The notes beneath the pieces were generated by a model, which saw only the letters and a list, made by a program, of their open reading frames with translations, had not been told where the DNA came from and ran no database searches. Positions 35,775 to 44,439 of a stretch of 64,000 nt of DNA are shown here, one piece after another. How positions within the stretch are numbered: the stretch's first letter is position 1; each line of letters begins with the position of its first letter. The stretch spans positions 1 through 64,000 of the forward strand of contig DASXVO010000030.1 in assembly GCA_036504215.1 (NCBI GenBank), written 5' to 3'. The DNA comes from Vicinamibacterales bacterium. GTDB lineage: Bacteria; Acidobacteriota; Vicinamibacteria; Vicinamibacterales; Fen-181. Both the position numbers and the translations under genes were made by a program.

Positions 35775-36992
35775 ATGTCTCCTCTCGCCCGTCGTCTCGT
35801 GTGGGTGCTCGCGCTCGTGGGGCTTGGTGCGTCTCTCACGTCGCTGTACGTGCACTACCAGATGCTGACGCATCCAGGGTACACGAGCTTTTGCGACATC
35901 AATCAGACCTTCAGCTGTCAGCAGGCGTATCTCAGCCGGTACGGCACCTTCCTGGGCGTGCCGGTCGCGCTTCTCGGCGCGATCTGGTTCGGTGCGGTCT
36001 TCGTGATGGCGTTCGCAGCCGCGGCGGGCCCCGAGCGGCTTCGGGAGAGCGTGCCGGCCTACCTGTTCGTCTGGTGCACGATCGGCCTCGCCGTGATCCT
36101 GTATCTCGGCTACGCCGCGTTCTTCCTGCTCAATGCGGTGTGCGTCATGTGCCTGACCACGTATGCCGCAGTCATTGGGCTGTTCATCGTGTCGGGCCTT
36201 GTGAATGCCATGCCACCTATGATGAGTCTGCCCCGGCGCGTCTTCGGTGATCTGCGGTCGCTGTCCAGCCGCCCAGCCGTCCTGCTCGTCGTCCTGCTGT
36301 TCTCGGCGGGCGCGGTGTCGGCCCTCGCGTTCTTCCCGCGCGAAGAGGCGCTCAAGGCCCTGGGCGCCCGGCAGGTGGCGCAGCAGGCCCAGCAGCCAGC
36401 CACGGCCGACCAGCGTAGCGAGTTCGAGCGCTACTACGAGTCGCTGCCGAGGACCACCATCCCGGTTCCGAGCGACGGTGCGGCGGTGGTCATCGTGAAG
36501 TTCACCGACATGCAGTGTCCCTCGTGTGGTCAGTCGTTCTTCGCCAACCGCCCCATCCTGTCGAAATACCAGTCGCAGTATCCCGGCGCGGTGAAGTACG
36601 TGGTGAAGGACTACCCGTTGCAGCCGGACTGCAACTCCAACGTGCCGCGGCCGATCCATTCGGCTGCGTGCGAGGCGGCGGCGGCCGTCCGGATGGCCCG
36701 GGCGGGCAGCAAGGGCGACGTGCTCGAGGAGTGGTTCTATTCGCACCAGCCGCAGATGAGCCCGGCTTCCGTGCGCGAGGCGGCGGTGGCGGTGGGCGGA
36801 GTGCAGGATTTCGACCAGCAGTATCCGCGTGTGGTCGAGCAGATCAAGGCCGACGTGGGGCTCGGGCGGCTGCTCAACGTTCGTTCGACGCCGACCTTCT
36901 TCATCAACGGTGTGAAGATCGAGGCGCCGACGCCCCAGATGTTCGACATGGCAATCGCGCTCGAGTTGAAGAAGGCCGGACGAATCAAGTAA
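35775..36992 (+). CDS. VKOR-thioredoxin fusion (disulphide bond formation)
   Basis: 405 residues. The N-terminal VKOR domain (about 1-160, four or five helices) has the loop cysteines C40/C48 (SFCDINQTFSCQQ) and the active-site CVMC at 123-126. After another helix (about 178-196) comes a DsbA/thioredoxin-like domain with CPSC at 248-251 and the cis-Pro segment VRSTPTFFINGVKI. Such fusions oxidise secreted proteins and pass electrons to quinone. It lies next to pilins with two cysteines each, which are plausible substrates. A DsbB/DsbA pair is not seen. Confidence 0.9.
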   Translation: MSPLARRLVWVLALVGLGASLTSLYVHYQMLTHPGYTSFCDINQTFSCQQAYLSRYGTFLGVPVALLGAIWFGAVFVMAFAAAAGPERLRESVPAYLFVWCTIGLAVILYLGYAAFFLLNAVCVMCLTTYAAVIGLFIVSGLVNAMPPMMSLPRRVFGDLRSLSSRPAVLLVVLLFSAGAVSALAFFPREEALKALGARQVAQQAQQPATADQRSEFERYYESLPRTTIPVPSDGAAVVIVKFTDMQCPSCGQSFFANRPILSKYQSQYPGAVKYVVKDYPLQPDCNSNVPRPIHSAACEAAAAVRMARAGSKGDVLEEWFYSHQPQMSPASVREAAVAVGGVQDFDQQYPRVVEQIKADVGLGRLLNVRSTPTFFINGVKIEAPTPQMFDMAIALELKKAGRIK

Positions 36993-36996
36993 CCAC

Positions 36997-37947
36997 GTGT
37001 TCGCCATTGAAACCGACAACCTGACGAAGGACTACGCGCTCGGCTTCTGGCGCAAGCGTCCGTACCGCGCGCTCGACCACCTGACACTCGGGATCGAGCC
37101 TGGCGAGATCTTCGGCTTCCTCGGCCCGAACGGAGCCGGCAAGACCACCACGCTGAAACTGCTGCTGCAGTTGGTGTTTCCCACCGCTGGCCGCGCGAGC
37201 ATCCTCGGACGCCCTGTCGGTGACGTGGCGGTCCGCCGCCGGATTGGATACCTCCCGGAGAATCCGTACTTCTACGACCACCTCACCGCCGAGGAACTGC
37301 TGGTGTACTTCGGCCGGCTGTTCGGCCTGCCCGCGTCGGAGCGCGGGCCCCGCGCCGCGCGCCTCCTCGATCTCGTTGGCCTCGGGGCCGAGCGGCGCCT
37401 GCAGATGCGCCGGTACTCCAAGGGGATGTTGCAGCGGGTCGGCCTCGCGCAAGCGCTGCTGAACGACCCGGCGGTCGTCTTCCTCGACGAGCCGATGTCG
37501 GGCCTCGACCCGATCGGCCGGCGGATGGTCCGCGAGCTCATCCTCTCCCTGCGCGACCGCGGAACGACCGTGTTCTTCAGCTCGCACATCCTGGGGGATG
37601 CGGAAACCTTGTGCAGCCGCGTCGCGATCGTCGCGGGCGGCAGGCTCGTCTCGGCCGGCCGGCTCACCGAGATCCTCGCCTTCGAGGTGAAGGGGTGGGA
37701 ACTGGTGGCCGATCGCCTCGACGCGCCGATCAGGGAACGCCTGCAGCGCATGGCGACCAAGACCACGTGGATCGCCGAGGGGCGCGGGGCATTCGAGCTG
37801 CCGCCGTCGCTCATGCCGGAGTCCCTCGTGTCCGACGTCACGCAGGCCGGTGGCGTCGTGGTCTCGCTCAACCCGGTTCGCGAGACGCTCGAGGACTTCT
37901 TCGTGCGCCAGGTGGCGGCGCACGGGAACCAGCGGGTGGTGCTCTGA
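36997..37947 (+). CDS. ABC transporter ATP-binding protein, PilH-like
   Basis: 316 residues, GTG start. Motifs are GPNGAGKT (Walker A), the signature YSKGMLQRVGLAQALL, FLDEPMSGLDPIG (Walker B/D-loop) and FFSSHILGD (H-loop). The overall type is the NosF/CcmA group that pairs with NosY-like permeases. In Myxococcus xanthus pilG-pilH-pilI, an ABC locus needed for pili, lies between pilA and pilD. The position here is the same, hence the PilH-like name by synteny, not proven orthology. Confidence 0.88.
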   Translation: MFAIETDNLTKDYALGFWRKRPYRALDHLTLGIEPGEIFGFLGPNGAGKTTTLKLLLQLVFPTAGRASILGRPVGDVAVRRRIGYLPENPYFYDHLTAEELLVYFGRLFGLPASERGPRAARLLDLVGLGAERRLQMRRYSKGMLQRVGLAQALLNDPAVVFLDEPMSGLDPIGRRMVRELILSLRDRGTTVFFSSHILGDAETLCSRVAIVAGGRLVSAGRLTEILAFEVKGWELVADRLDAPIRERLQRMATKTTWIAEGRGAFELPPSLMPESLVSDVTQAGGVVVSLNPVRETLEDFFVRQVAAHGNQRVVL

Positions 37948-37948
37948 C

Positions 37949-38752
37949 ATGGTGCTTTCTGCCATCGCGCTGAGCGTGTTTCGGGAGTCGGTCCGGGACA
38001 AGGTGTTCTACAACCTGCTGCTGTTCGCCGTCCTGCTGGTGGGCGCCTCGTTCCTGATGGGGCAGATGACGGCCGGCCAGGACGTGAAGATCATCAAGGA
38101 TCTCGGCCTCGCGGCGACGTCGCTGTTCGGCTTGTTCATTGCGGTATTCGTCGGCATCGGCCTGGTCTGGAAGGAAGTCGAGCGGCGGAGCGTCTACAGC
38201 CTGATTGCCAAGCCGATTCGCCGGCCGGAGCTGGTCCTGGGGAAGTACCTGGGGCTGGCGCTCACGCTGTTGTGCAACGTGGTCGTGATGGCGGCCGTGC
38301 TCTACGCGCTGCTCGCGTACATGAACTGGGCGGCGAGCGAGGGCCTGCGCCGGTCGTGGGAGGCGCCGGCGGTCGATCCGGCGCTGCTGAAGGTCTTCCT
38401 GCTGATTTACGCGCAGTTGCTGCTCGTCACGGCTATCGCGCTCTTCTTCTCGACCTTCTCGGGCCCGATGGTCGCCGCGGTGCTGACCTTCGGGCTGTAC
38501 GTGATTGGCCATTTCAACGCCGACCTGAAACACTTCGACGCGGTGCTCACCTCCCAGCCGCTCGTGTGGCTCCTGCGGGTGATGTACTACGTGCTGCCGA
38601 ACCTCGCGCCGTTCGACATCAAGGCGCCGGTGGTGCACGGCCAGGCGGTGGCGGGCGGATACATCGCGATGACGCTCGCGTACGCCGGCGTCTACATCGC
38701 GGTGCTGCTCGTGGGCGGCGCCATCATCTTCTCGAGGCGGGACCTGAAGTGA
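37949..38752 (+). CDS. ABC transporter permease, PilI/NosY-like
   Basis: 267 residues with about six membrane helices: FYNLLLFAVLLVGASFLM, ATSLFGLFIAVFVGIGLVW, and others to the C-terminal YAGVYIAVLLVGGAIIF. The conserved VERRSVYSLIAKPIRRPELVLGKYLGL segment is typical of NosY-type ABC-2 permeases. It starts one base after the ATPase stop. The cargo is unknown. Confidence 0.85.
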   Translation: MVLSAIALSVFRESVRDKVFYNLLLFAVLLVGASFLMGQMTAGQDVKIIKDLGLAATSLFGLFIAVFVGIGLVWKEVERRSVYSLIAKPIRRPELVLGKYLGLALTLLCNVVVMAAVLYALLAYMNWAASEGLRRSWEAPAVDPALLKVFLLIYAQLLLVTAIALFFSTFSGPMVAAVLTFGLYVIGHFNADLKHFDAVLTSQPLVWLLRVMYYVLPNLAPFDIKAPVVHGQAVAGGYIAMTLAYAGVYIAVLLVGGAIIFSRRDLK

Positions 38753-39666
38753 CGCGCCGACGCCGGGTCAGATCGTTCGCGCTGGCCGTGCTGCTCCTCG
38801 CGCTGGTCGGGGCCGCGGTGGGGTTGGTCGTGTGGCGCGACCGCGTGTACGGCGAGCCCGCGCCAGGCGACACGCTGCTCTACGTCCAATCCGGTCGGAC
38901 GCTCCAGCGCCTGTCCCTCTCCTACTCCGCGGCGCTGGCCGACGTCTACTGGATCCGCACCGTGCAGTACTACGGCGGCACCCGCCTTTCCCGAGACCCG
39001 GCGAAGCGCTACGACCTGCTGTATCCGTTCCTTGAGATCACGACGACGCTCGATCCGCGATTCAACATCGCGTACCGCTTCGGGTCGATCTTCCTGGCGG
39101 AGCCGTTTCCGGGTGGCGCCGGGCGGACCGACCAGGCCGTGGCTCTGCTGAAGAAGGGGTTTCAAGCCAACCCGGATCGGTGGCAGTACCTGCAGGATAT
39201 CGGCTTCATCTACTACTGGTGGCAGAATGACTACCGCCAGGCGGCGATGTGGTTCGCGAAGGCCAGTGAGATCCCGGGGACGCCGTGGTGGCTGCGGTCG
39301 CTGGCGGCCGTCACGGCCACGCAGGGGGGCGACCGTCGGAGTTCGCGGATGCTGTGGCAGTCGCTGCGCGACACGGCCGACAACGACTGGATCCGCAATA
39401 ATGCCGTCCTTCGGCTCGGGCAACTCGACGCGCTCGATGCCATCGACGCCCTGACGCGTGTCGTGCGAGACTACGCGTCGAGAACGGGGCGGGTGCCCGA
39501 CTCGTGGGAGCCGTTGATCCGCCTTGGAGTCGTCAGGGCAACGCCGCTCGATCCGGCCGGTGTGCCGTTCGCGATCGACGCCGGCAGCGGCGCGGTCACG
39601 CTGTCGCCCCAATCGCCACTCAACCCGTTGCCCGTGGGCGCGCACGCGGATCAGCCCGCCCGCTGA
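38749..39666 (+). CDS. Membrane-anchored TPR-like protein of the pil ABC operon
   Basis: 305 residues, GTG start overlapping the permease stop (GTGA). One N-terminal helix (SFALAVLLLALVGAAVGLVVW) is followed by helical repeats: LSYSAALADVYWIRTVQYYGGTRL, TDQAVALLKKGFQANPDRWQYLQDIGFIYYWW and YRQAAMWFAKASEIPG read as TPR units. The C-terminus is Pro/Ala-rich. It may correspond functionally to PilG of Myxococcus, the third partner of PilH/PilI, but that rests on position only. Confidence 0.7.
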   Translation: MTRRRRVRSFALAVLLLALVGAAVGLVVWRDRVYGEPAPGDTLLYVQSGRTLQRLSLSYSAALADVYWIRTVQYYGGTRLSRDPAKRYDLLYPFLEITTTLDPRFNIAYRFGSIFLAEPFPGGAGRTDQAVALLKKGFQANPDRWQYLQDIGFIYYWWQNDYRQAAMWFAKASEIPGTPWWLRSLAAVTATQGGDRRSSRMLWQSLRDTADNDWIRNNAVLRLGQLDALDAIDALTRVVRDYASRTGRVPDSWEPLIRLGVVRATPLDPAGVPFAIDAGSGAVTLSPQSPLNPLPVGAHADQPAR

Positions 39667-39674
39667 AGGGGCCG

Positions 39675-40433
39675 ATGCCTGTCGCCATCGCCGCGCTGTT
39701 CGGCCTGATCATCGGCAGCTTTCTGAACGTCTGCATCTACCGGCTGCCGCGCAACCTCTCCATCGTCTGGCCCGCGTCGCGGTGCACGACCTGCAATCGC
39801 AACCTCAGCTGGTACGAGAACATCCCGGTCCTGAGCTGGACGGTCCTTGGCGGACGATGCCGGACCTGTGGTGAGCGGATCAGCGTGGTCTACCCGATCG
39901 TCGAGATTGCGACGGCGGTCGTTTTCGCGCTGACGTACGCGGCGTTCGGCGCGACGCCGCTGTTCGCCGTACGTCTCCTGTTCGGATGCGCCATGATCGT
40001 GCTGTTCGTCATCGATCTGCAGCACCAGATACTGCCCAACGAAATCACGCTGCCGGGCATCGTGGTGGGCCTCGCGGCGAGCACGTTCGTCGAGCCGGGG
40101 CTGGCTGAGGCTGTCATCGGTGCGGTGGCGGGCGGCGGGGCACTGTGGCTCGTGGCCTGGGGGTACGAGCGACTGCGGCACCGGCAGGGCATGGGATTTG
40201 GCGACGTCAAGATGCTGGCGATGATCGGCGCGTTCCTCGGCTGGAAGCTGATGCTGCTCACGCTCATGGCGGCGTCGCTCACGGGCTCGCTGGTGGCCGT
40301 TGCGCTCCTGCTGGCCGGTCGCGCCGATTCGCAGTCGAGACTCCCGCTCGGGACGTTCCTGGCGCTGGCCGCGGTGCCGGTCTGCCTGCGCGGACAGGCC
40401 ATCATCGACTGGTACGTCACGCTCTACCGTTAG
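39675..40433 (+). CDS. pilD: Prepilin peptidase / N-methyltransferase PilD
   Basis: 252 residues from the ATG at 39675. The start has the usual FGLIIGSFLNVCIYRLPR. The cytoplasmic domain carries two CxxC pairs (CTTC, CRTC), the zinc site linked to N-methylation. The aspartyl protease residues lie in VIDLQHQILPNEIT and GMGFGDVKML, among six to seven further helices. It would process the three pilins and the minor prepilins encoded here. It sits nine bases after the TPR gene, in the same operon. Confidence 0.95.
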   Translation: MPVAIAALFGLIIGSFLNVCIYRLPRNLSIVWPASRCTTCNRNLSWYENIPVLSWTVLGGRCRTCGERISVVYPIVEIATAVVFALTYAAFGATPLFAVRLLFGCAMIVLFVIDLQHQILPNEITLPGIVVGLAASTFVEPGLAEAVIGAVAGGGALWLVAWGYERLRHRQGMGFGDVKMLAMIGAFLGWKLMLLTLMAASLTGSLVAVALLLAGRADSQSRLPLGTFLALAAVPVCLRGQAIIDWYVTLYR

Positions 40434-40451
40434 CGGATCGACGACCACCCG

Positions 40452-40485
40452 GCAACATCGACTGACAAGCAACATCGACTGACAA
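40452..40485. repeat. Two 17-bp tandem units with core CGACTGAC
   Basis: GCAACATCGACTGACAA occurs twice in perfect tandem (40452-40468, 40469-40485) between pilD and the sensor kinase gene. The last base is the first base of the kinase ATG. Period and core match the array at 9027-9078. Confidence 0.7.
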
Positions 40486-41753
40486 TGAACCCATCAGCCT
40501 ATGCCCTCGTCGGATTGACCGCGCTCGTGGCCGCGCTCGTGGGGACACTCGTCTTTGCGGTCCTGCGCTTCGGTTCGGCGGTTCGCGACGTGCGTCGGCA
40601 ACTCCACGAGGGTAATGCCGAGCGTGCGTTCGTTGCCGCCGCGCTCGAGGATTCGCTCCGGAACCTCAAGAACCAGGAGCGCGCGATGGCGGCGCGCGCC
40701 GAGACGTCCGAGCGCCTCAGTGCCGAGATCATCACGAGCCTGGCCAGCGGCCTGCTCGTCGTCAGCCTCGACGGCGACGTGCGCATGCTGAACCCGGCGG
40801 GCCGGCGGATCCTGCGACTGACGACGGTCTCGCCGGCCATCGGGTTCAGGGCGCTGCTGGCCGATGCGGCACCGCTGGCGGACCTTGTGGACGAGTGCCT
40901 GACCACCGCCGGCCCAATCGTTCGACGGGCCGTGCCGTTGAGGCGGCCGGACGGCAGCGTCATGCACGTCGGCGTGACCGCCTCGCCGCTGTGCGACGAA
41001 CAGGGTTCGCTGCAAGGGGCGATCTGCCTGTTCTCGGATCTCACGGCGGTGGTCGAGCTCGAGGAACAGCTGCGGCTGAAGGAGACGCTGGCGCGGCTGG
41101 GCGAGCTGACGGCGGGGTTGGCGCACGAATTCCGCAACGGTCTGGCGACCATCCACGGCTATGCCCGGCTCATCGACCCATCGCAACTCACGCCGGCCCC
41201 CGCAACCTACGTCCAGGGGATCCGCGACGAGACCGAGGCGCTCGGGCAGGTGGTCACGAATTTCCTGAACTTCGCGAAGCCGGCGCAGTTGACGCTCGTG
41301 CCGGTGGACATCGGGCATCTGATCGCCCGCGTGACCGACGAATTCCGTGCCGAGGTCGAGGCGCGGCATGGGACGCTCGAGATGCGCGGGACGTTCTCGA
41401 CCGTGGACGGCGACGAGGTGCTGCTCCGGCAGGCCTTCGCCAACCTGCTGCGAAACGCCCTCGACGCGTGCGCCGGTACGGCCGTCGCTCCGAGACTGGT
41501 CGTGGACGGGGTGATCGATCCCGCTCAACACCTCCTGCGCGTCTCGGTCTGCGACAACGGCCCCGGTATCGACCCGGCCATGCGCGAAAAGGTGTTCCGG
41601 CCGTTCTTCACGACCAAGGGGCATGGCACCGGCCTTGGCCTCGCCCTGGTGCAGAAGATCATCGTCACCCACAACGGCCGCATCGCGGCGTCCGAGAGCG
41701 AAACGGGCGGCGCCACCTTCCAGATCGTCCTCCCGCTGTCCGGCGCCAGCTAG
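40485..41753 (+). CDS. PAS-containing sensor histidine kinase
   Basis: 422 residues. A single N-terminal membrane helix (ALVGLTALVAALVGTLVFAVL) is followed by a short coiled region and a PAS domain (ITSLASGLLVVSLDGDVRMLNPAGRRIL). HisKA has GELTAGLAHEFRNGLATIHGYARLI, with His at about residue 214. HATPase_c has NLLRNALDAC, VCDNGPGI and GTGLGLALVQKI. The NtrB/PilS-like make-up, and its place before the minor-pilin operon that ends in an NtrC-type regulator, suggest the two form a pair. There is no strong ribosome binding site, only the repeat. Confidence 0.88.
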   Translation: MNPSAYALVGLTALVAALVGTLVFAVLRFGSAVRDVRRQLHEGNAERAFVAAALEDSLRNLKNQERAMAARAETSERLSAEIITSLASGLLVVSLDGDVRMLNPAGRRILRLTTVSPAIGFRALLADAAPLADLVDECLTTAGPIVRRAVPLRRPDGSVMHVGVTASPLCDEQGSLQGAICLFSDLTAVVELEEQLRLKETLARLGELTAGLAHEFRNGLATIHGYARLIDPSQLTPAPATYVQGIRDETEALGQVVTNFLNFAKPAQLTLVPVDIGHLIARVTDEFRAEVEARHGTLEMRGTFSTVDGDEVLLRQAFANLLRNALDACAGTAVAPRLVVDGVIDPAQHLLRVSVCDNGPGIDPAMREKVFRPFFTTKGHGTGLGLALVQKIIVTHNGRIAASESETGGATFQIVLPLSGAS

Positions 41754-41932
41754 CACCGGGTTCAACTCTTGGGTGGGCGCCGGCGCGCGGGGTCCTGAAA
41801 CCGACGACGGTGCCATTTCTGCCGTTCTCCGCTGCTCCGGGTATGGCGCGGACTACGATCCGTCTCGCCACCCTCCAGCCTCGATTGCAGGATTCCTTCG
41901 GTAACTCGCCGCCCGGCCGGCCTGTCGGTTGA

Positions 41933-41948
41933 TGGAGTGCCAGTTGCA
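41933..41948 (+). promoter_or_regulatory. Possible sigma-54 promoter of the minor-pilin operon
   Basis: TGGAGTGCCAGTTGCA has perfect TTGCA at -12 and GG-N10-GC spacing. The predicted start (near 41959) is only about six bases before the chosen ATG, which argues against it or implies a nearly leaderless mRNA. No GACA/TGTC inverted repeat is found ~104 bp upstream. Confidence 0.35.
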
Positions 41949-41964
41949 CTGGGTATCGGCGAGT

Positions 41965-42534
41965 ATGGAGGCGCTTCCTCGCAGCGTCCCGCGCGACGCG
42001 GGATTCACTCTCCTCGAGGTCACGGTGGCACTCGCCGTCCTGGCCGGCGGCGTCTTCGTCGTCGCGGAGTTGTTCCTCGTGTCTGCCAACGCCGCACGGC
42101 TCGCCCGCGCGAGCGGCGTGGCGACCGCGCTGGCTTCACAAAAGTGCGAGCAGTTGCGCGCCCTGGCGTGGGGATACGACGTTGACGGCCAGGGAGCACA
42201 GGACACGACCAGTGACATCTCCGTGTGGCCCGATCGGCCAGACGGCGGGCTGGGTCTCACCGCGTCGCCGCCCGACGCGCTGTCGCGCGACACGCCGGGG
42301 TTCGTGGACTACCTCGACGCAGATGGCGGATGGATTGGTAACGGGGCCTCGCCACCATTCGGCACCGGGTTCGTCCGCCGATGGTCCATCGAGCCGCTCG
42401 CCGAGAGTCCGGCCGACACCCTCGTCCTCCGCGTGCTCGTGATCGCCTGCCGGGCATCCGGCAATCCGTGCGACACGGCCCATGCCAGCCAGACCGTGCG
42501 CGTCGTCGCGGTGCGTGCGCGGAGGACGGCCTGA
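41965..42534 (+). CDS. PilV-like minor prepilin
   Basis: 189 residues from the ATG at 41965. The leader MEALPRSVPRDAG is cleaved before FTLLEVTVALAVLAGGVFVVAEL, with Glu5. The rest resembles PilV/PulI-type minor pilins: ALASQKCEQLRALAWGYD follows the helix as usual. It heads an operon with three overlapping genes, the pilV-pilW-pilX-pilY1 order of minor pilins that prime pilus assembly. An in-frame ATG at 41932 is possible but would give an unusually long leader. Confidence 0.82.
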   Translation: MEALPRSVPRDAGFTLLEVTVALAVLAGGVFVVAELFLVSANAARLARASGVATALASQKCEQLRALAWGYDVDGQGAQDTTSDISVWPDRPDGGLGLTASPPDALSRDTPGFVDYLDADGGWIGNGASPPFGTGFVRRWSIEPLAESPADTLVLRVLVIACRASGNPCDTAHASQTVRVVAVRARRTA

Positions 42535-43667
42535 TGGTGCGAAGAACTGCCGGCTTCACGCTCGTCGAATTGCTACTGGCCGCGACGATCATGCTGCTGA
42601 TCATGGCGGGCCTCTTCGGGGTTGCCAGCGCGTCGCAGCGTGCCTTCCGGACACAGCCCACAGAGCTCGACATGCAGCAGCGCCTTCGCACGGCGGCCGA
42701 GGTGCTGATCGCAGACCTGTCACAGGCAGGCTCGGGGCCGGTCAACGGGCTCTTCGGCGCTCCTCTTGGGCACACCGTTCCGTCGGTACTGCCGTATCGG
42801 GTCGGATCTCGTGGCGATCCGGTCGGTGTCGATCGATCGGATGCCATCACCGTCATCGCCGCCCTGCCCGGCGCGGCCGCGGTTCCGTTGCGCGACCCGT
42901 TCGCCTCCGGGTCCACGTCGTGGGCGCGCCTCGACTGGGTACCCGCCTGTCCGGCGGGCGATCCAGCGTGCGGCGTGAAGGCAGGTAGTGCGGTGATACT
43001 CGTCGATGGCCACGGCCACGCCGACCTGTTCTCGGTGGCGGACGTGTCGTCCGACCGGCTGCAACTCGCGCCTCGAGGGGCCGTTTCACGGGCGGTCTTT
43101 CCCGCCGGGTCCTGGGTCGTGCCAGTTGGCATCGACGTCTATGCGTTGCGCACCGGTGGCGCGGAGGAAGGGCGGCAACTCGTGCACGGCGACGGCGAGC
43201 AGCCGGAGATGCCTCAGATCGACCACGTCGCCTGGTTGTCCTTCGAGTACTTCGGAGAGCCACAGCCCCCGCGCATGCGGGTCGCGCCGCGCGCCGGTGA
43301 GCCGGTCACGACCTACGGACCGGCGCCGCCTCCCTTCGGAGTGGACGATGACCAGGATGCCTGGCAGGCTGGCGAGAACTGCACGTTCACGGCCGCCAGC
43401 GGCGCGATCGTCCCGCGCCTTCCCCTCCTGGGAAGCGGCCGGCCGGCGCTGGTTCCGCTCTCGTCGGCGAACCTGACCGACGGCCCATGGTGCCGCGATG
43501 GGTCGACGGCCAACCGGTACGACGCCGACGTGCTGCGGATCCGGCGGATCCGCGTGTGTCTGCGCGTCGAGGCTGCCTCCAGTTCGCCGCGCGCGTCTGG
43601 CAGTCTCGTCCCCGAGCAACAGGTGGTGTTCGATGTGGTTCCGCGAACGCTGGCGACTGGAAGGTAG
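42534..43667 (+). CDS. PilW-like minor prepilin
   Basis: 377 residues. The ATG overlaps the previous stop (TGATG). The leader MVRRTAG is cut before FTLVELLLAATIMLLIMAGLF, and TELDMQQRLRTAAEVLIADLSQAGSG is the PilW-type sequence after the helix. A long C-terminal beta-rich part contains CPAGDPAC and several further cysteines that may form disulphides. It is large for a pilin, as PilW proteins are. Confidence 0.82.
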   Translation: MVRRTAGFTLVELLLAATIMLLIMAGLFGVASASQRAFRTQPTELDMQQRLRTAAEVLIADLSQAGSGPVNGLFGAPLGHTVPSVLPYRVGSRGDPVGVDRSDAITVIAALPGAAAVPLRDPFASGSTSWARLDWVPACPAGDPACGVKAGSAVILVDGHGHADLFSVADVSSDRLQLAPRGAVSRAVFPAGSWVVPVGIDVYALRTGGAEEGRQLVHGDGEQPEMPQIDHVAWLSFEYFGEPQPPRMRVAPRAGEPVTTYGPAPPPFGVDDDQDAWQAGENCTFTAASGAIVPRLPLLGSGRPALVPLSSANLTDGPWCRDGSTANRYDADVLRIRRIRVCLRVEAASSSPRASGSLVPEQQVVFDVVPRTLATGR

Positions 43668-44439
43668 CGGGTCGGCCGAGGGCAGCGCGCTCATCGTCGT
43701 CCTGATGGCGCTGTTGCTGCTGTCGGCGATGGCCCTGTCCATGCTGCTCGCGACGATGGTGGAGACGCTCTCCACGACCAACGTGCGCAGCGCCCGTGTG
43801 ACGCTGTGGGCCGCCGAGGCAGGCGTCGAACGGGTGCTGCCCGACCTGCTGCGGGCGCCGGACTGGGACGCCGTACTGTCGGGCGCCATCACATCCGGGT
43901 TCAAGGATGGCCCTTCGTCCGGCCCGCGACAGCTTTCCGACGGTCGAACGCTCGACCTGCAGTCGCTGGTCAACCTCGCGAACTGCAGCGTGGCGTCGGG
44001 CTGTTCCGAGTCGATGCTCGACATGGTCAGCGAGGACAGGCCGTGGGGGCACAACAACCCGCGATGGCAGTTGTTCGCGCATGCGCCGCTCTCGGCTCTG
44101 GGTGGCGCGGAGGACGACGGGTACCTGGTCGTGCTCGTTGCCGACGATCCGTCCGAGAACGACGACGATCCAGTGCGGGACGGACGCGGGCCTGGAAACC
44201 CGGGTGCGGGGGTGCTGATGGTTCGCGCCGAGGCCTTCGGGCCGAACCACGCACACCGCGTGGTCGAGGCCACGATTGCGCGGTTGAACCGCGATGCGCC
44301 AGAAGTCGGGTACGGAGGGCAGCGCGGCGCGGGCCGGTCGTCATCCGACGGCGCGGCCAGGCAGTCCGTTCAGGTGCCTGGCGGGACGATCAATCGGACC
44401 GAATGGGCCGTGCCGGCGGGAGGCCCCGGCGGACAATGA
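43633..44439 (+). CDS. PilX-like pilus assembly protein
   Basis: 268 residues. The gene overlaps pilW by 35 bases and pilY1 by four. The N-terminus GSALIVVLMALLLLSAMALSMLLATMVETL is the PilX-type hydrophobic helix with Gly-Ser-Ala in place of a clear GF|TLIE site. SARVTLWAAEAGVERVLPDL follows, typical of PilX (AExG). The C-terminus is Gly/Ser-rich. PilX-type proteins work with PilY1 in the pilus tip complex. Confidence 0.75.
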   Translation: MWFRERWRLEGSGSAEGSALIVVLMALLLLSAMALSMLLATMVETLSTTNVRSARVTLWAAEAGVERVLPDLLRAPDWDAVLSGAITSGFKDGPSSGPRQLSDGRTLDLQSLVNLANCSVASGCSESMLDMVSEDRPWGHNNPRWQLFAHAPLSALGGAEDDGYLVVLVADDPSENDDDPVRDGRGPGNPGAGVLMVRAEAFGPNHAHRVVEATIARLNRDAPEVGYGGQRGAGRSSSDGAARQSVQVPGGTINRTEWAVPAGGPGGQ

